Part shown: positions 56,649 to 64,000 of the stretch, one piece after another
Numbering within the stretch: position 1 is the first letter of the stretch
How the letters are laid out: every line of letters begins with the position of its first letter
Assembly: GCA_964482515.1 (NCBI GenBank)
Contig: CAYZXT010000011.1
Span: 1 to 64,000 of the forward strand
DNA from: CAYZXT01 sp964482515
GTDB taxonomy: Bacteria; Elusimicrobiota; Elusimicrobia; FEN-1173
DNA: 64,000 bases
Reading direction: 5' to 3'
The notes under the pieces: generated by a model
What the model was told of the DNA's origin: nothing
Database searches by the model: none
The model's input: the letters and a program-made list of their open reading frames with translations, nothing else
Position numbers and translations under genes: made by a program

Positions 56649-58171
56649 GGCTGGTCGGGCGGAAGCGTTTCGGAGAGGACGGGCTCGATGTTTTTTATGC
56701 CGTTCCGCGTCAGCACCAGCCGGATCCGTTCGTAGCGGACCGAGGCCGAGGACGTGAACTTCACGATGATGTTCACGTGATATACGCGGCGGCCTTGGAT
56801 GATTTCGCTCCGGTCGCCCTTCAGGTAAAAAAGTTTGGATTGAGGCTCGTCCATCTTCCAGAGGAAATTCCGGATGTTGAACCGCATGATGTCCGTCACG
56901 GCGGTTTTGCGGGACTGGTGCCTGAACAGTTCCTCGGGCTTCAGGACGATTTCCTTGACGTAGTAGATCACGCGCTCGCTGCGCCAGTCGTTCTCGACCT
57001 CCGTGATATGGTCGCGGTTGCGCAGCTGCACGATGCGGGCGTCGATGTTCTTTTCTTCCCGGAACTGGACGATCTCGCGGCAGACGCCGATCTTCGCGCC
57101 CAGGAACGGGTCGATGATGTCGGTCTGTTGGTCGAAGAGGCGGCGGGCCAGGATTTTTTGGAAGTAGTTTTGAAAGAAGGCCTTGATCCGGTCCTTGAAC
57201 ATGTAGCTGATGACCAGGGCCATGAAAAACGTCATAGAGAACGCGCCGCTCTTCTGCTGGTAGTAGAACGCCACGCCCGCGGCGAAGAGCATGGCGATGC
57301 CCGCACACACGGCCATGGCGAATTGCTTCAGGCCTTTGCCTTCCTCCTCGGTGTTTACCTTCAAATGCAAGACGCTCGAAACGAACTTCTTCAGCACGCT
57401 CAACCGGTACAGGAAAACCTCGTTGTCCCCTTTCTCGTCGACCACGGACGGGTATTTCCTCGCCTTCCGGTAGTCGATCTCCTCTTTGATCAGCGCGATC
57501 AGCCCTGCCCGGGATTCCCGCGGCGAGTTCGCGGCCCCTTCGCTCGAGAGGCTGCGCAGCAGTTCATGGCCGCGGCCCTCGATGAGGAGGCTGATGTATT
57601 CATCCGTGTGCACGAAAGCGGATGATAAACTCGGCGGAATGAAGGGGCCGGTTATCTTTTCTTTCAAGGCGCGGAAAGCCGTCGCGGCGAGGCGCGCGCC
57701 CTGGATGAACTCCTCCACGCGCTTCCGGCAGATCGCTTCCGCCATGGGTTCGGCTTCCCGCTCGCGCAGCAGGCGTTCGATGAGCTTCGTCTGGTCCCGC
57801 AGCGCGCTCTTGACGATGCAGCCCGCCAGCCGGATCTCGTAGTCCACGCTGGCGGCGTCCGACGGTTTCAGCGGATCGTTGAGGTTCGAGAGGCGCGCCG
57901 TGATCTTGTAAAGGGGGGACTTCGTGTTCTCCGGGTCCGCCAGGGCGTTGAGCGAGAGGTCCGGCGTCTTGAACCGGATGTAGAGCAGCAGGTCCCGGTA
58001 GAATTGGTTTTTCGAGTAGGTGGATTCGTTGACGTCCAGGTTATTGGGGAGGAAAAAAAACGTTTCGACGCGGTATGTGTCCTTTTTTTCTTCCCGGTTC
58101 AGGTCGTAGCCCAGTTTGATTTCAAACTGATAGTTGTCGTGGTGACGGATGAGGTCGTCCAGTTCTTCCAT
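56645..58171 (-). CDS. membrane protein of unknown function
   Basis: A 508-residue protein without signal peptide. Two hydrophobic helices near residues 288-325 (FAMAVCAGIAMLFAAGVAFYY, and FFMALVISYMF) split it into cytoplasmic-looking halves. The N-terminal half is charged and partly helical; the C-terminal half contains beta-rich segments (VYHVNIIVKFTSSASVRYERI). I recognise no catalytic motif. It stands alone on the minus strand, with its 3' end overlapping the permease gene by 4 bp. Confidence 0.7.
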   Translation of the reverse strand: MEELDDLIRHHDNYQFEIKLGYDLNREEKKDTYRVETFFFLPNNLDVNESTYSKNQFYRDLLLYIRFKTPDLSLNALADPENTKSPLYKITARLSNLNDPLKPSDAASVDYEIRLAGCIVKSALRDQTKLIERLLREREAEPMAEAICRKRVEEFIQGARLAATAFRALKEKITGPFIPPSLSSAFVHTDEYISLLIEGRGHELLRSLSSEGAANSPRESRAGLIALIKEEIDYRKARKYPSVVDEKGDNEVFLYRLSVLKKFVSSVLHLKVNTEEEGKGLKQFAMAVCAGIAMLFAAGVAFYYQQKSGAFSMTFFMALVISYMFKDRIKAFFQNYFQKILARRLFDQQTDIIDPFLGAKIGVCREIVQFREEKNIDARIVQLRNRDHITEVENDWRSERVIYYVKEIVLKPEELFRHQSRKTAVTDIMRFNIRNFLWKMDEPQSKLFYLKGDRSEIIQGRRVYHVNIIVKFTSSASVRYERIRLVLTRNGIKNIEPVLSETLPPDQP

Positions 58172-58224
58172 AGGAAAAGTATAGGCTATGCCCCTTCATT
58201 GTTCAATGCCCGCGGAATGATACC

Positions 58225-58253
58225 TTGACGTCGAAGGGGCCGCTTGTTAGAAT
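58225..58253 (+). promoter_or_regulatory. Sigma70-type promoter
   Basis: TTGACG (58225-58230) and TAGAAT (58248-58253) with an ideal 17-bp spacer. The predicted start near 58260 leads into a structured region ahead of the PhoU-like and histidine kinase genes. Confidence 0.7.
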
Positions 58254-58259
58254 GAAACC

Positions 58260-58382
58260 GCCTTGAGATTCCGGACCGTTTTAACACGAAACTCATCCCC
58301 GGAAGCACGGAGCGCGGTGGCCTCCACCAGCGCCGGGGTAAGGCTTAGCCCTGAAATTTTCCTCCGAAGGATGGGCTGATCC
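58260..58382 (+). other. Structured untranslated leader or small RNA
   Basis: A long stem-loop is built from CCCCGG/CCGGGG, GCGC/GCGC and a GGTGG-CCT-CCACC tip (about 58300-58342). It is followed by a small GGCTTAGCC hairpin and a second region with CCTCCGAAGG. No T tract follows. I could not match it to a known riboswitch or to SRP, 6S or RNase P RNA. If the next gene starts at 58500 the leader is about 240 nt. Confidence 0.5.
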
Positions 58383-59009
58383 TTGGGTTCAGCTCCGAAT
58401 CCCGGACGCCTCGCCTCCTTCCTTTCCCGTTTTTCATCACATCCCCCGACAGAAGTCAGCGTTCTCCTTCGATTTCTTTCATCCGATCTTTCCGACCTGA
58501 TGTGGGGTCTGCAGGGCCACGTGCCCGAAGCCCTGGACCGTTTGCGCGCCCGCCGTCCCGACGTGCAGGCCCGATATCTGGAATCCCTTCAATCCCCCGA
58601 ACATACGTTCAAGCTGGCGCAGGCCGCGCGCGATATTTCGTTGGCCTCCTCCGCGCTGCTCGAAGATTTGGAGCTGTTTCCGTTGCCGCCGGACGCCATG
58701 CTTTTGCGGCTGGCCGGCACGGTGCTCGAGGCCTCCGGCCGTTTAGGTCAGGCGGTGCAGGCCCAGGGACGGAAGGATGAAGCGCGGAAAAATCTGGAGC
58801 TCGCCCGGGAGGCCCTGAAACAATTGGACGAGGACAACCAGGCGGCCCTGCGGCATTTGGCGGACCAGGGGGACGCGGTGGAAGCGATCAAGCGCCGCGA
58901 AACCTACCGCCACGTTTGGCGCATGGGGGAGGCGCTCGGGAGGGCGCTCCGGACCCTGGACGATTCTCTGACCGTGACCGACCCGGAAGCGAAAGCGGTG
59001 CGCGGCTAA
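58383..59009 (+). CDS. helical protein, possibly PhoU/DUF47-like
   Basis: An all-helical protein of up to 208 residues with heptad-like patterns (e.g. LLRLAGTVLEASGRLGQAVQAQ, LELAREALKQLDEDNQAALRHLADQGD) similar to PhoU/DUF47 three-helix bundles, though metal-binding E/DxxxD motifs are not clear. The start is uncertain: TTG 58383 gives the longest frame, ATG 58500 (MWGLQGHVPEAL) is equally plausible. It ends 1 bp before a sensor kinase gene, so it may modulate that kinase, as PhoU does with PhoR. That is an inference from position. Confidence 0.55.
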   Translation: MGSAPNPGRLASFLSRFSSHPPTEVSVLLRFLSSDLSDLMWGLQGHVPEALDRLRARRPDVQARYLESLQSPEHTFKLAQAARDISLASSALLEDLELFPLPPDAMLLRLAGTVLEASGRLGQAVQAQGRKDEARKNLELAREALKQLDEDNQAALRHLADQGDAVEAIKRRETYRHVWRMGEALGRALRTLDDSLTVTDPEAKAVRG

Positions 59010-59010
59010 C

Positions 59011-60855
59011 ATGCCATTCCTTTGGATGCGCGGACTCAGGGCGAGGCTCCTGGGTTTTTTCGTCCTGAGCCTGGTCATTCCAACGGTGGTCACCAGCGTC
59101 GTTGCGACGATGACCGCCCGGCGCTCCCTGTTGGACTCGATCCTGCGCGAGCAGCGCGAGCTGGCCCGCCGGATATCGGACCGCGTCTCCGTCCACGTGG
59201 GCCATGTGAAGACCGTCCTCCTGAACGAAGCCTCGCGCGAGGAGTTCAACAATAATTCATCCCAGGGGCAATACGCCACCCTCCACCAAATCCTCGAGAA
59301 TTATCCCTACCTAATGGATTGCGCGGTCCTCAATTCCGACGGGCGCGAAGTTGTGAAGGCCGTTCGGCAGGGGGATCAGATTTTTCCGTCATCGATGCTC
59401 GCCAACCGCGCCAACCGGGACGAGTTCCGCCTGCCGCGGGGCGGGTTCAATTACGTGGGGCCCGTTTTCTTCACCCAGCGGGACCGCATCCCGCAGATGT
59501 TCGTCTCCGTGCCGATGGGGAGAACCGGGCAGATCCTGCTGGCGCGCCTTTCGCTGGACGGCATCTGGGACCTGATCAGCGAAGTCGCCGTGGGGAAAAC
59601 CGGTTACGCCTACGTCGTCGACAACAAGGGTAACCTCATCGCCCATCCCGAGAAGCAGCGCGTTCTGGCCCATGAGAACTTCGCCAACAGGAGCGTCGTG
59701 CGCGAGTTTCTGAACGGGGAGAACGAGGACCTGGGGACGCCCGGCGGTTCGTTCCATTCCCATTTGAGCGGTTCCGGGGAAGAGACCCTGGCCGTGCACA
59801 ACCGCGTGCATGGATTGGACTGGGGCGTGATCGTGCAGACGCCGATGCGCGAGGCCCTGATTTCCGTGCGCGACATGCGCCGCCGCGTTCTGTTCATAGT
59901 TTTGGGCTTCGCCGCTCTTTTCCTGCTTGTGGGGCTGTCTCTGGTCAATCGCATCTTGGAGCCGCTTCGCAAACTGCAGGGCGGCGCCGAAAAAATCGGC
60001 CAGGGCGACTTGAAGCACCGCCTGGACATCCGCACCGGCGACGAGATCCAGCATCTGGCCGAGGCGTTCAACAGCATGGCGGAGTCCCTGAACGCGTTTG
60101 AACAGGCCAAGCGGGACCTGACGCACATGGTCGTGCACGATCTGAAGAGCCCGCTGTCCGGCGTCCTCGGCTGCATCGACTACGTCGCGTCCGGTTCCAT
60201 CGGTCCGCTCACCCCGGAGCAGAAAAAGATTTTGTCGCTGGGCTCCAAGTCCGGGCGGGACCTGCTGCGGCTCATCCAGAACCTGCTGGACATCGCCAAG
60301 ATGGAAGAGGGCCGGCTCGAGATCAAGCGGGAAAGCTTCTCCCTACTGGACCTGGCGGCGGAATGCCTGGACGACATGGACGCCAACATGCGGCGCGAGC
60401 AAAAGATCGTGAGCGTCGACATCGGCCGGGACATGCCGCCGGTCTACGCGGACCGCGACCTGATCTACCGGGTGCTGCAGAACCTGCTGAGCAACGCCAT
60501 CAAGCACACGAGCGCCGGCGGCGAGATTTCCATCCGCGCCCGGCTCCACGAAGAAGACGGGGCGGCGGTGGTCCTCAGCGTGAAGGACAGCGGCGAGGGA
60601 ATTCCGCCGGAGTTCCTGGACAAGATTTTCGAGAAATTCGAGCAGGCCGACGCCAACAAGAAGCGTTTCCGCATGGGCAGCGGCCTCGGTTTGACCTTTT
60701 GCAAGCTGGCGGCGGAAGCCCACGGCGGCCACATCTGGGTCAAATCCGAAGTCGGCCGGGGCAGCGAGTTCTTCGTACGCATTCCTTTGCTGAAAGCGCC
60801 ACCGGATCCCGTTCCCGCCGTCCTGCCCTCCGCCGCGACCGTTCTCACGAACTAA
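59011..60855 (+). CDS. sensor histidine kinase (dCache-HAMP-HisKA-HATPase)
   Basis: A 614-residue membrane kinase. TM1 (about 12-33), extracytoplasmic double Cache sensor (about 35-290; GKTGYAYVVDNKGNLIAHPE is typical), TM2 (about 297-318), HAMP (LEPLRKLQGGAEKIGQGDL), HisKA with phospho-acceptor His376 in VVHDLKSPLSG, and HATPase with N box NLLSNAIKH, G1 DSGEGIPPE, F box FEKFEQ and G2 GSGLGLTF. It detects a small extracellular ligand. No response regulator is adjacent. A Pro/Ala-rich tail follows the kinase core. Confidence 0.93.
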   Translation: MPFLWMRGLRARLLGFFVLSLVIPTVVTSVVATMTARRSLLDSILREQRELARRISDRVSVHVGHVKTVLLNEASREEFNNNSSQGQYATLHQILENYPYLMDCAVLNSDGREVVKAVRQGDQIFPSSMLANRANRDEFRLPRGGFNYVGPVFFTQRDRIPQMFVSVPMGRTGQILLARLSLDGIWDLISEVAVGKTGYAYVVDNKGNLIAHPEKQRVLAHENFANRSVVREFLNGENEDLGTPGGSFHSHLSGSGEETLAVHNRVHGLDWGVIVQTPMREALISVRDMRRRVLFIVLGFAALFLLVGLSLVNRILEPLRKLQGGAEKIGQGDLKHRLDIRTGDEIQHLAEAFNSMAESLNAFEQAKRDLTHMVVHDLKSPLSGVLGCIDYVASGSIGPLTPEQKKILSLGSKSGRDLLRLIQNLLDIAKMEEGRLEIKRESFSLLDLAAECLDDMDANMRREQKIVSVDIGRDMPPVYADRDLIYRVLQNLLSNAIKHTSAGGEISIRARLHEEDGAAVVLSVKDSGEGIPPEFLDKIFEKFEQADANKKRFRMGSGLGLTFCKLAAEAHGGHIWVKSEVGRGSEFFVRIPLLKAPPDPVPAVLPSAATVLTN

Positions 60856-60877
60856 CCCGTACTTCCTCCCGGGGACT

Positions 60878-60906
60878 TTGGACGGAACCTCGAAATTTTG
60901 TATCCT
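60878..60906 (+). promoter_or_regulatory. Possible promoter upstream of transketolase
   Basis: TTGGAC (60878-60883) and TATCCT (60901-60906) with a 17-bp spacer. Both hexamers deviate from consensus. The remaining 110 bp to the gene are AT-rich with no other feature seen. Confidence 0.3.
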
Positions 60907-61022
60907 ATTGCCCTGGCACGGATTCCTCTCGCAGTCCGGATCAAAATTCGAACCGATTCTGCCCATGGTTGATTCCTTCGCCGGTTAAATAAATCCATTT
61001 TGATCATTTACGGACGGTGAAC

Positions 61023-63065
61023 ATGAGTTCCCTCGATACCACGAAACAAACTTCCGCGGTCGCCCCCAAGAACCTGGACGACCTCTGCGTCAACACGATC
61101 CGCTTCCTCTCCGTCGACGCGGTGGAGAAGGCCAAGTCCGGCCATCCCGGAACGCCCATGGAGGCCGCCCCCGCCGCCTTCGTGCTTTGGACCCAGCTCC
61201 TGAAGCACAACCCCAAGAACACGCGTTGGCCCAACCGCGACCGTTTCATCCTTTCCTGCGGACACGCCTCCATGCTGCTTTACAGCCTGCTCCACCTCAC
61301 GGGCTATGACGTTTCCTTGGACGACATCAAGAATTTCCGCCAATGGGACAGCAAAACGCCGGGCCACCCGGAGTACGGTTTCACTCCCGGGGCGGAAACC
61401 ACCACCGGCCCTCTGGGGCAGGGTTTCGCCAACGGCGTCGGCATGGCCATGGCGCAGAAATTTTTGTCCGCCAAGTTCAACCGCCCCGGTTTTCCCGTCA
61501 TCGACCATTTGATCTGGGCCTTCGTCAGCGACGGCGACATCATGGAAGGGATTTCCAGCGAGGCCGGATCCATGGCTGGACATTTGAAGTTGGGCCGCCT
61601 CAAGTACGTCTATCTCGACAACCGCATCACCATCGACGGCGACACGTCCCTGTCCTTTTCGGAGGACATGAAGAAGCGTTTCGAGTCCTACGGTTGGGAA
61701 GTCCTCCAGCTGGAGGACGCCAACGACTTGTCCGCGCTGAAGAAAAATTTCGAGGCCATGCGCGCCCAGACCGAACGCCCGACCCTTTTGATCCTGCGCA
61801 CCCACATCGGTTTCGGCAGCCCCAACAAACAGGACAAGTCCGACGCCCACGGCGCGCCCCTGGGCGCCGAGGAGGTCGAGCTGACCAAGAAGAACCTCGG
61901 CTGGCCCGCCGAGCCCGCCTTCCACGTCCCGCCGGAAGCGCTGGAAGTTTTCCGCCGCTGCGTGGACAAAGGCGACAAGGCCGAGAACGAATGGCTGTCG
62001 ATGATGAAGAAATACCGCGACGCACACCCGGACCTGGCCGCGGAATGGGACCGCCTTCAGGGCGGCCCGTTGCACGACGGCTGGCAAAAAAATCTGCCCG
62101 TTTTTAAAGCCGGAGAGAGCATGGCCACGCGCTCCGCTTCCGGAAAAGTGATCAACGCCCTGGCCCCGGCGATCCCGACCCTGTTGGGCGGCTCCGCCGA
62201 CTTGGCCGGGTCCAACGACACGACGATCAAGGGCGGCGGCAACTTCGGCGCGGGCAATCCTTCCGGACGGAACTTCTTTTACGGCATACGCGAACACGCC
62301 ATGGGGTCCACCATGAACGGCATGGCCCTCTACGGCGGCGTCATTCCCTTCGGCGGGACGTTCCTCATTTTCACGGACTACATGCGGCCCGCGATCCGGT
62401 TGGCGGCGTTGATGGAGCTCGGCGTGATTTACATCATGACCCACGACAGCATCGGTCTGGGTGAAGACGGCCCCACGCACCAGCCGATCGAGCAGCTGGC
62501 CTCCCTTCGCGCGATCCCGAACCTGACGGTGATCCGTCCCGCGGACGCGGCGGAAACCGCCGTCGCCTGGCGCGTGGCGCTGGAGCGGCGCAACGGGCCG
62601 ACGCTGATCGCCCTGTCCCGCCAAAAACTCCCGGTCCTGGACCGGTCTGTTTTGGGCGCCGCCGATGGCGCCGCCAAGGGCGCCTATGTTTTGTCGAGCA
62701 CCGGTGAGAAGAAGCCCCAGGCGGTCCTCATCGCCACTGGGTCCGAAGTTTCGCTGGCCCTGTCGGCGCAGGCGAAACTGGCGGAGCGCGGCGTGGCCGC
62801 CCGCGTGGTGAGCATGCCCAGCTGGGAGTTGTTCGAGGCGCAGCCACCGGCGTACAAGGAAGAAGTGCTGCCAAACGCTTTGCGCGCCCGCGTGGTGATC
62901 GAAGCGGGGTCATCCATGGGCTGGCACAAATACGCCGGGCCCCAGGGCGACATGGTCACGATCGACCGTTTCGGCGCCTCCGCGCCGGCCGAAGTCCTGT
63001 TCGAGAAGTTCGGATTCAACGTGGACAACGTCGTTTCGAAGACTTTAGCTATTCTGAGTCGATAA
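61023..63065 (+). CDS. tkt: transketolase
   Basis: A thiamine-diphosphate enzyme of the pentose phosphate pathway moving two-carbon units between sugars. The 680-residue protein has AKSGHPGTPMEAAP, CGHASMLLYSLLHLTGY, TTGPLGQGFANGVGMAMA, the ThDP motif SDGDIMEG...LDN, and in the second half FFYGIREHAMGSTMNGMALYGG and MTHDSIGLGEDGPTHQPIEQLAS. The C-terminal domain ends with MGWHKYAG. ATG 61023 is chosen; GTG 61017 is an alternative two codons upstream. Transaldolase follows after a repeat element. Confidence 0.96.
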   Translation: MSSLDTTKQTSAVAPKNLDDLCVNTIRFLSVDAVEKAKSGHPGTPMEAAPAAFVLWTQLLKHNPKNTRWPNRDRFILSCGHASMLLYSLLHLTGYDVSLDDIKNFRQWDSKTPGHPEYGFTPGAETTTGPLGQGFANGVGMAMAQKFLSAKFNRPGFPVIDHLIWAFVSDGDIMEGISSEAGSMAGHLKLGRLKYVYLDNRITIDGDTSLSFSEDMKKRFESYGWEVLQLEDANDLSALKKNFEAMRAQTERPTLLILRTHIGFGSPNKQDKSDAHGAPLGAEEVELTKKNLGWPAEPAFHVPPEALEVFRRCVDKGDKAENEWLSMMKKYRDAHPDLAAEWDRLQGGPLHDGWQKNLPVFKAGESMATRSASGKVINALAPAIPTLLGGSADLAGSNDTTIKGGGNFGAGNPSGRNFFYGIREHAMGSTMNGMALYGGVIPFGGTFLIFTDYMRPAIRLAALMELGVIYIMTHDSIGLGEDGPTHQPIEQLASLRAIPNLTVIRPADAAETAVAWRVALERRNGPTLIALSRQKLPVLDRSVLGAADGAAKGAYVLSSTGEKKPQAVLIATGSEVSLALSAQAKLAERGVAARVVSMPSWELFEAQPPAYKEEVLPNALRARVVIEAGSSMGWHKYAGPQGDMVTIDRFGASAPAEVLFEKFGFNVDNVVSKTLAILSR

Positions 63066-63072
63066 CAATGCC

Positions 63073-63202
63073 GTCATTCCGGCGGAAGCCGGAATCCCTG
63101 GCTGCTAAGCCAGGTGCCAGTTTGTGGAATGGCACATGCCCTCTTCCTACAAGAAGAGGGCCATGCCTAGCGGCAAGTGACCCCGGCCTTCGCCGGGGTG
63201 AC
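63073..63202. repeat. REP/MITE-like element with palindromic terminal repeats (copy 2, inverted)
   Basis: The left end 63073-63096 (GTCATTCCGGCGGAAGCCGG and following) and the right end 63179-63202 match the ends of the element at 6099 in inverted orientation. The internal ATGCCTAGCGGCAAG (63163-63177) is the reverse complement of the internal segment of copy 1. It also holds a long hairpin GGCACATGCCCTCTT / AAGAGGGCCATGCC (about 63131-63167). It lies between tkt and tal. Confidence 0.8.
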
Positions 63203-63230
63203 GACTTAAAAAGATATGAGGAGAGTTTCG

Positions 63231-64000
63231 ATGAACTCATTGGTTGAACTGCAGAAATTCGGGCAAAGCTTTTGGTACGACAACATCCGCCGCGGGCTGA
63301 TCAATTCCGGCGAGCTCAAGAAGATGATCGACCAGGACGGCCTGCGCGGCGTCACGTCCAACCCCACCATTTTCGAGAAGGCCATTTCCTCCAGCACGGA
63401 TTACGACGAAGCGATCCGCGAACTGGTCGGCAAGAAGCAGTCCGTCCAGGAGATCTTCGACCAGCTGTCGATCGAGGACATCCAGCTGGCCGCGGACCTT
63501 TTCGCCCCGCTCTACAAGAAGACCGAAGGCGCGGACGGCTACGTCTCCATCGAAGTGGCGCCGCAGTTCGCCCGCGACACGGAGAAGACCATCGCCGAAG
63601 CGCGGCGCCTCTGGAGGCTGGTGAACCGGCCCAACGTCATGGTCAAGATCCCGGCGACGAAGGAAGGACTTCCCGCCATCGAGAAATGCCTTTCCGAGGG
63701 AATCAACATCAACATCACCCTGATCTTCTCCATCGAGCGCCACGAGCAGGTGATGAACGTGTACCTCAACGCCCTGGAGAAGCTGGCCAAGGAAGGAAAA
63801 CCCATCGACAAGGTGGCGTCCGTCGCCAGTTTCTTCGTCAGCCGCATCGACACATCCGTGGACAAGCTGCTCCAAGAAAAGATCCAGGCGGCGCCCGGCG
63901 CCAAGGAAAAGGACCAGTTGCTGGAGCTGTTGGGCAAGGTCGCCATCGCCAACGCGAAGATGGCCTACCAGGCGTATAAAAACATTTTCACCTCATCCCG
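63231..64000 (+). CDS. tal: transaldolase, N-terminal part (partial at window end)
   Basis: Transfers a dihydroxyacetone unit between sugar phosphates in the pentose phosphate pathway. The first 256 residues are present: QKFGQSFWYDNIRRGLI, the conserved GVTSNPTIFEKAI, EVAPQFARDTE, the Schiff-base region PNVMVKIPATKEGLPAI, INITLIFSIERHEQVM and VASVASFFVSRIDTSVD. This is the long Tal form found with transketolase, which can be fused to glucose-6-phosphate isomerase; the end is outside the window. GAGGAGAG precedes the ATG. Confidence 0.94.
   Translation, partial: MNSLVELQKFGQSFWYDNIRRGLINSGELKKMIDQDGLRGVTSNPTIFEKAISSSTDYDEAIRELVGKKQSVQEIFDQLSIEDIQLAADLFAPLYKKTEGADGYVSIEVAPQFARDTEKTIAEARRLWRLVNRPNVMVKIPATKEGLPAIEKCLSEGININITLIFSIERHEQVMNVYLNALEKLAKEGKPIDKVASVASFFVSRIDTSVDKLLQEKIQAAPGAKEKDQLLELLGKVAIANAKMAYQAYKNIFTSS

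Overview
The window is about 64 kb of GC-rich bacterial chromosome, densely packed and mostly in head-to-tail operons with 1-8 nt overlaps. It appears to come from a draft or metagenome assembly, because one 100-N gap is present. The gene mix is: tandem PilT ATPases, a PorV/PorQ-type outer-membrane protein next to secreted beta-helix/Fn3 proteins with a T9SS/FlgD-like tail, an aconitase, a PuuD-like membrane domain, GGDEF/PilZ signalling, and one giant modular membrane protein whose N-terminal domain resembles those in giant proteins of little-cultured phyla. This points to a didermic bacterium in or near Elusimicrobiota or Omnitrophota. That placement is an inference; no rRNA or tRNA gene is visible to settle it.

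Layout. 1-8.9 kb (+): end of clpB, a secreted protein, an M1 aminopeptidase with HEAT repeats, xseA/xseB, a GT-C membrane glycosyltransferase-like protein and a DUF4406 protein, closed by a bidirectional terminator. 8.9-25.2 kb (-): a urate-oxidase-N/PuuD-type membrane protein, aconitase A, a hairpin-rich intergenic region, and a single 4,153-codon gene. The giant protein strings together a ChaN/TraB-like domain, a possible kinase-like domain, two methyltransferases, a nucleoside-diphosphate-sugar epimerase-like domain, a GNAT acetyltransferase and several unknown domains. They are separated by five copies of a CPBP/Abi-like transmembrane module, three of them nearly identical at the DNA level. 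25.4-35.5 kb (+): proA, nadD, yqeK, an LCP protein, two pilT genes, a cNMP-GAF regulator, rsfS, argS and an OmpR-type response regulator.

35.5-42.7 kb (-): a PorV-like gene followed by two paralogous secreted beta-helix proteins; the assembly gap lies in one of them. 43.1-52.5 kb (+): a PilZ protein, then a biotin operon (bioB, a FabG-like reductase, a FabF-like ketosynthase, bioF, bioD, bioA) behind a promoter overlapped by a perfect BirA-type inverted repeat. Two overlapping diguanylate cyclase genes follow and are translationally coupled to bioA. 52.6-56.6 kb (+): a secreted cyclophilin, a small His/Cys-rich protein, an outer-membrane barrel, and ZnuA- and ZnuB-like metal transport genes without an ATPase gene. 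56.6-64 kb: an unknown membrane protein (-), a promoter with a structured leader, a helical PhoU-like protein, a sensor histidine kinase, transketolase and the start of transaldolase.

Two families of short dispersed inverted-repeat elements sit between genes of the same operon: xseA/xseB and tkt/tal for one family, proA/nadD and bioB/fabG-like for the other. The most unusual items are the giant modular protein with its repeated membrane module, and the BirA-type-controlled biotin operon that carries its own ketosynthase/ketoreductase pair and leads into c-di-GMP genes.
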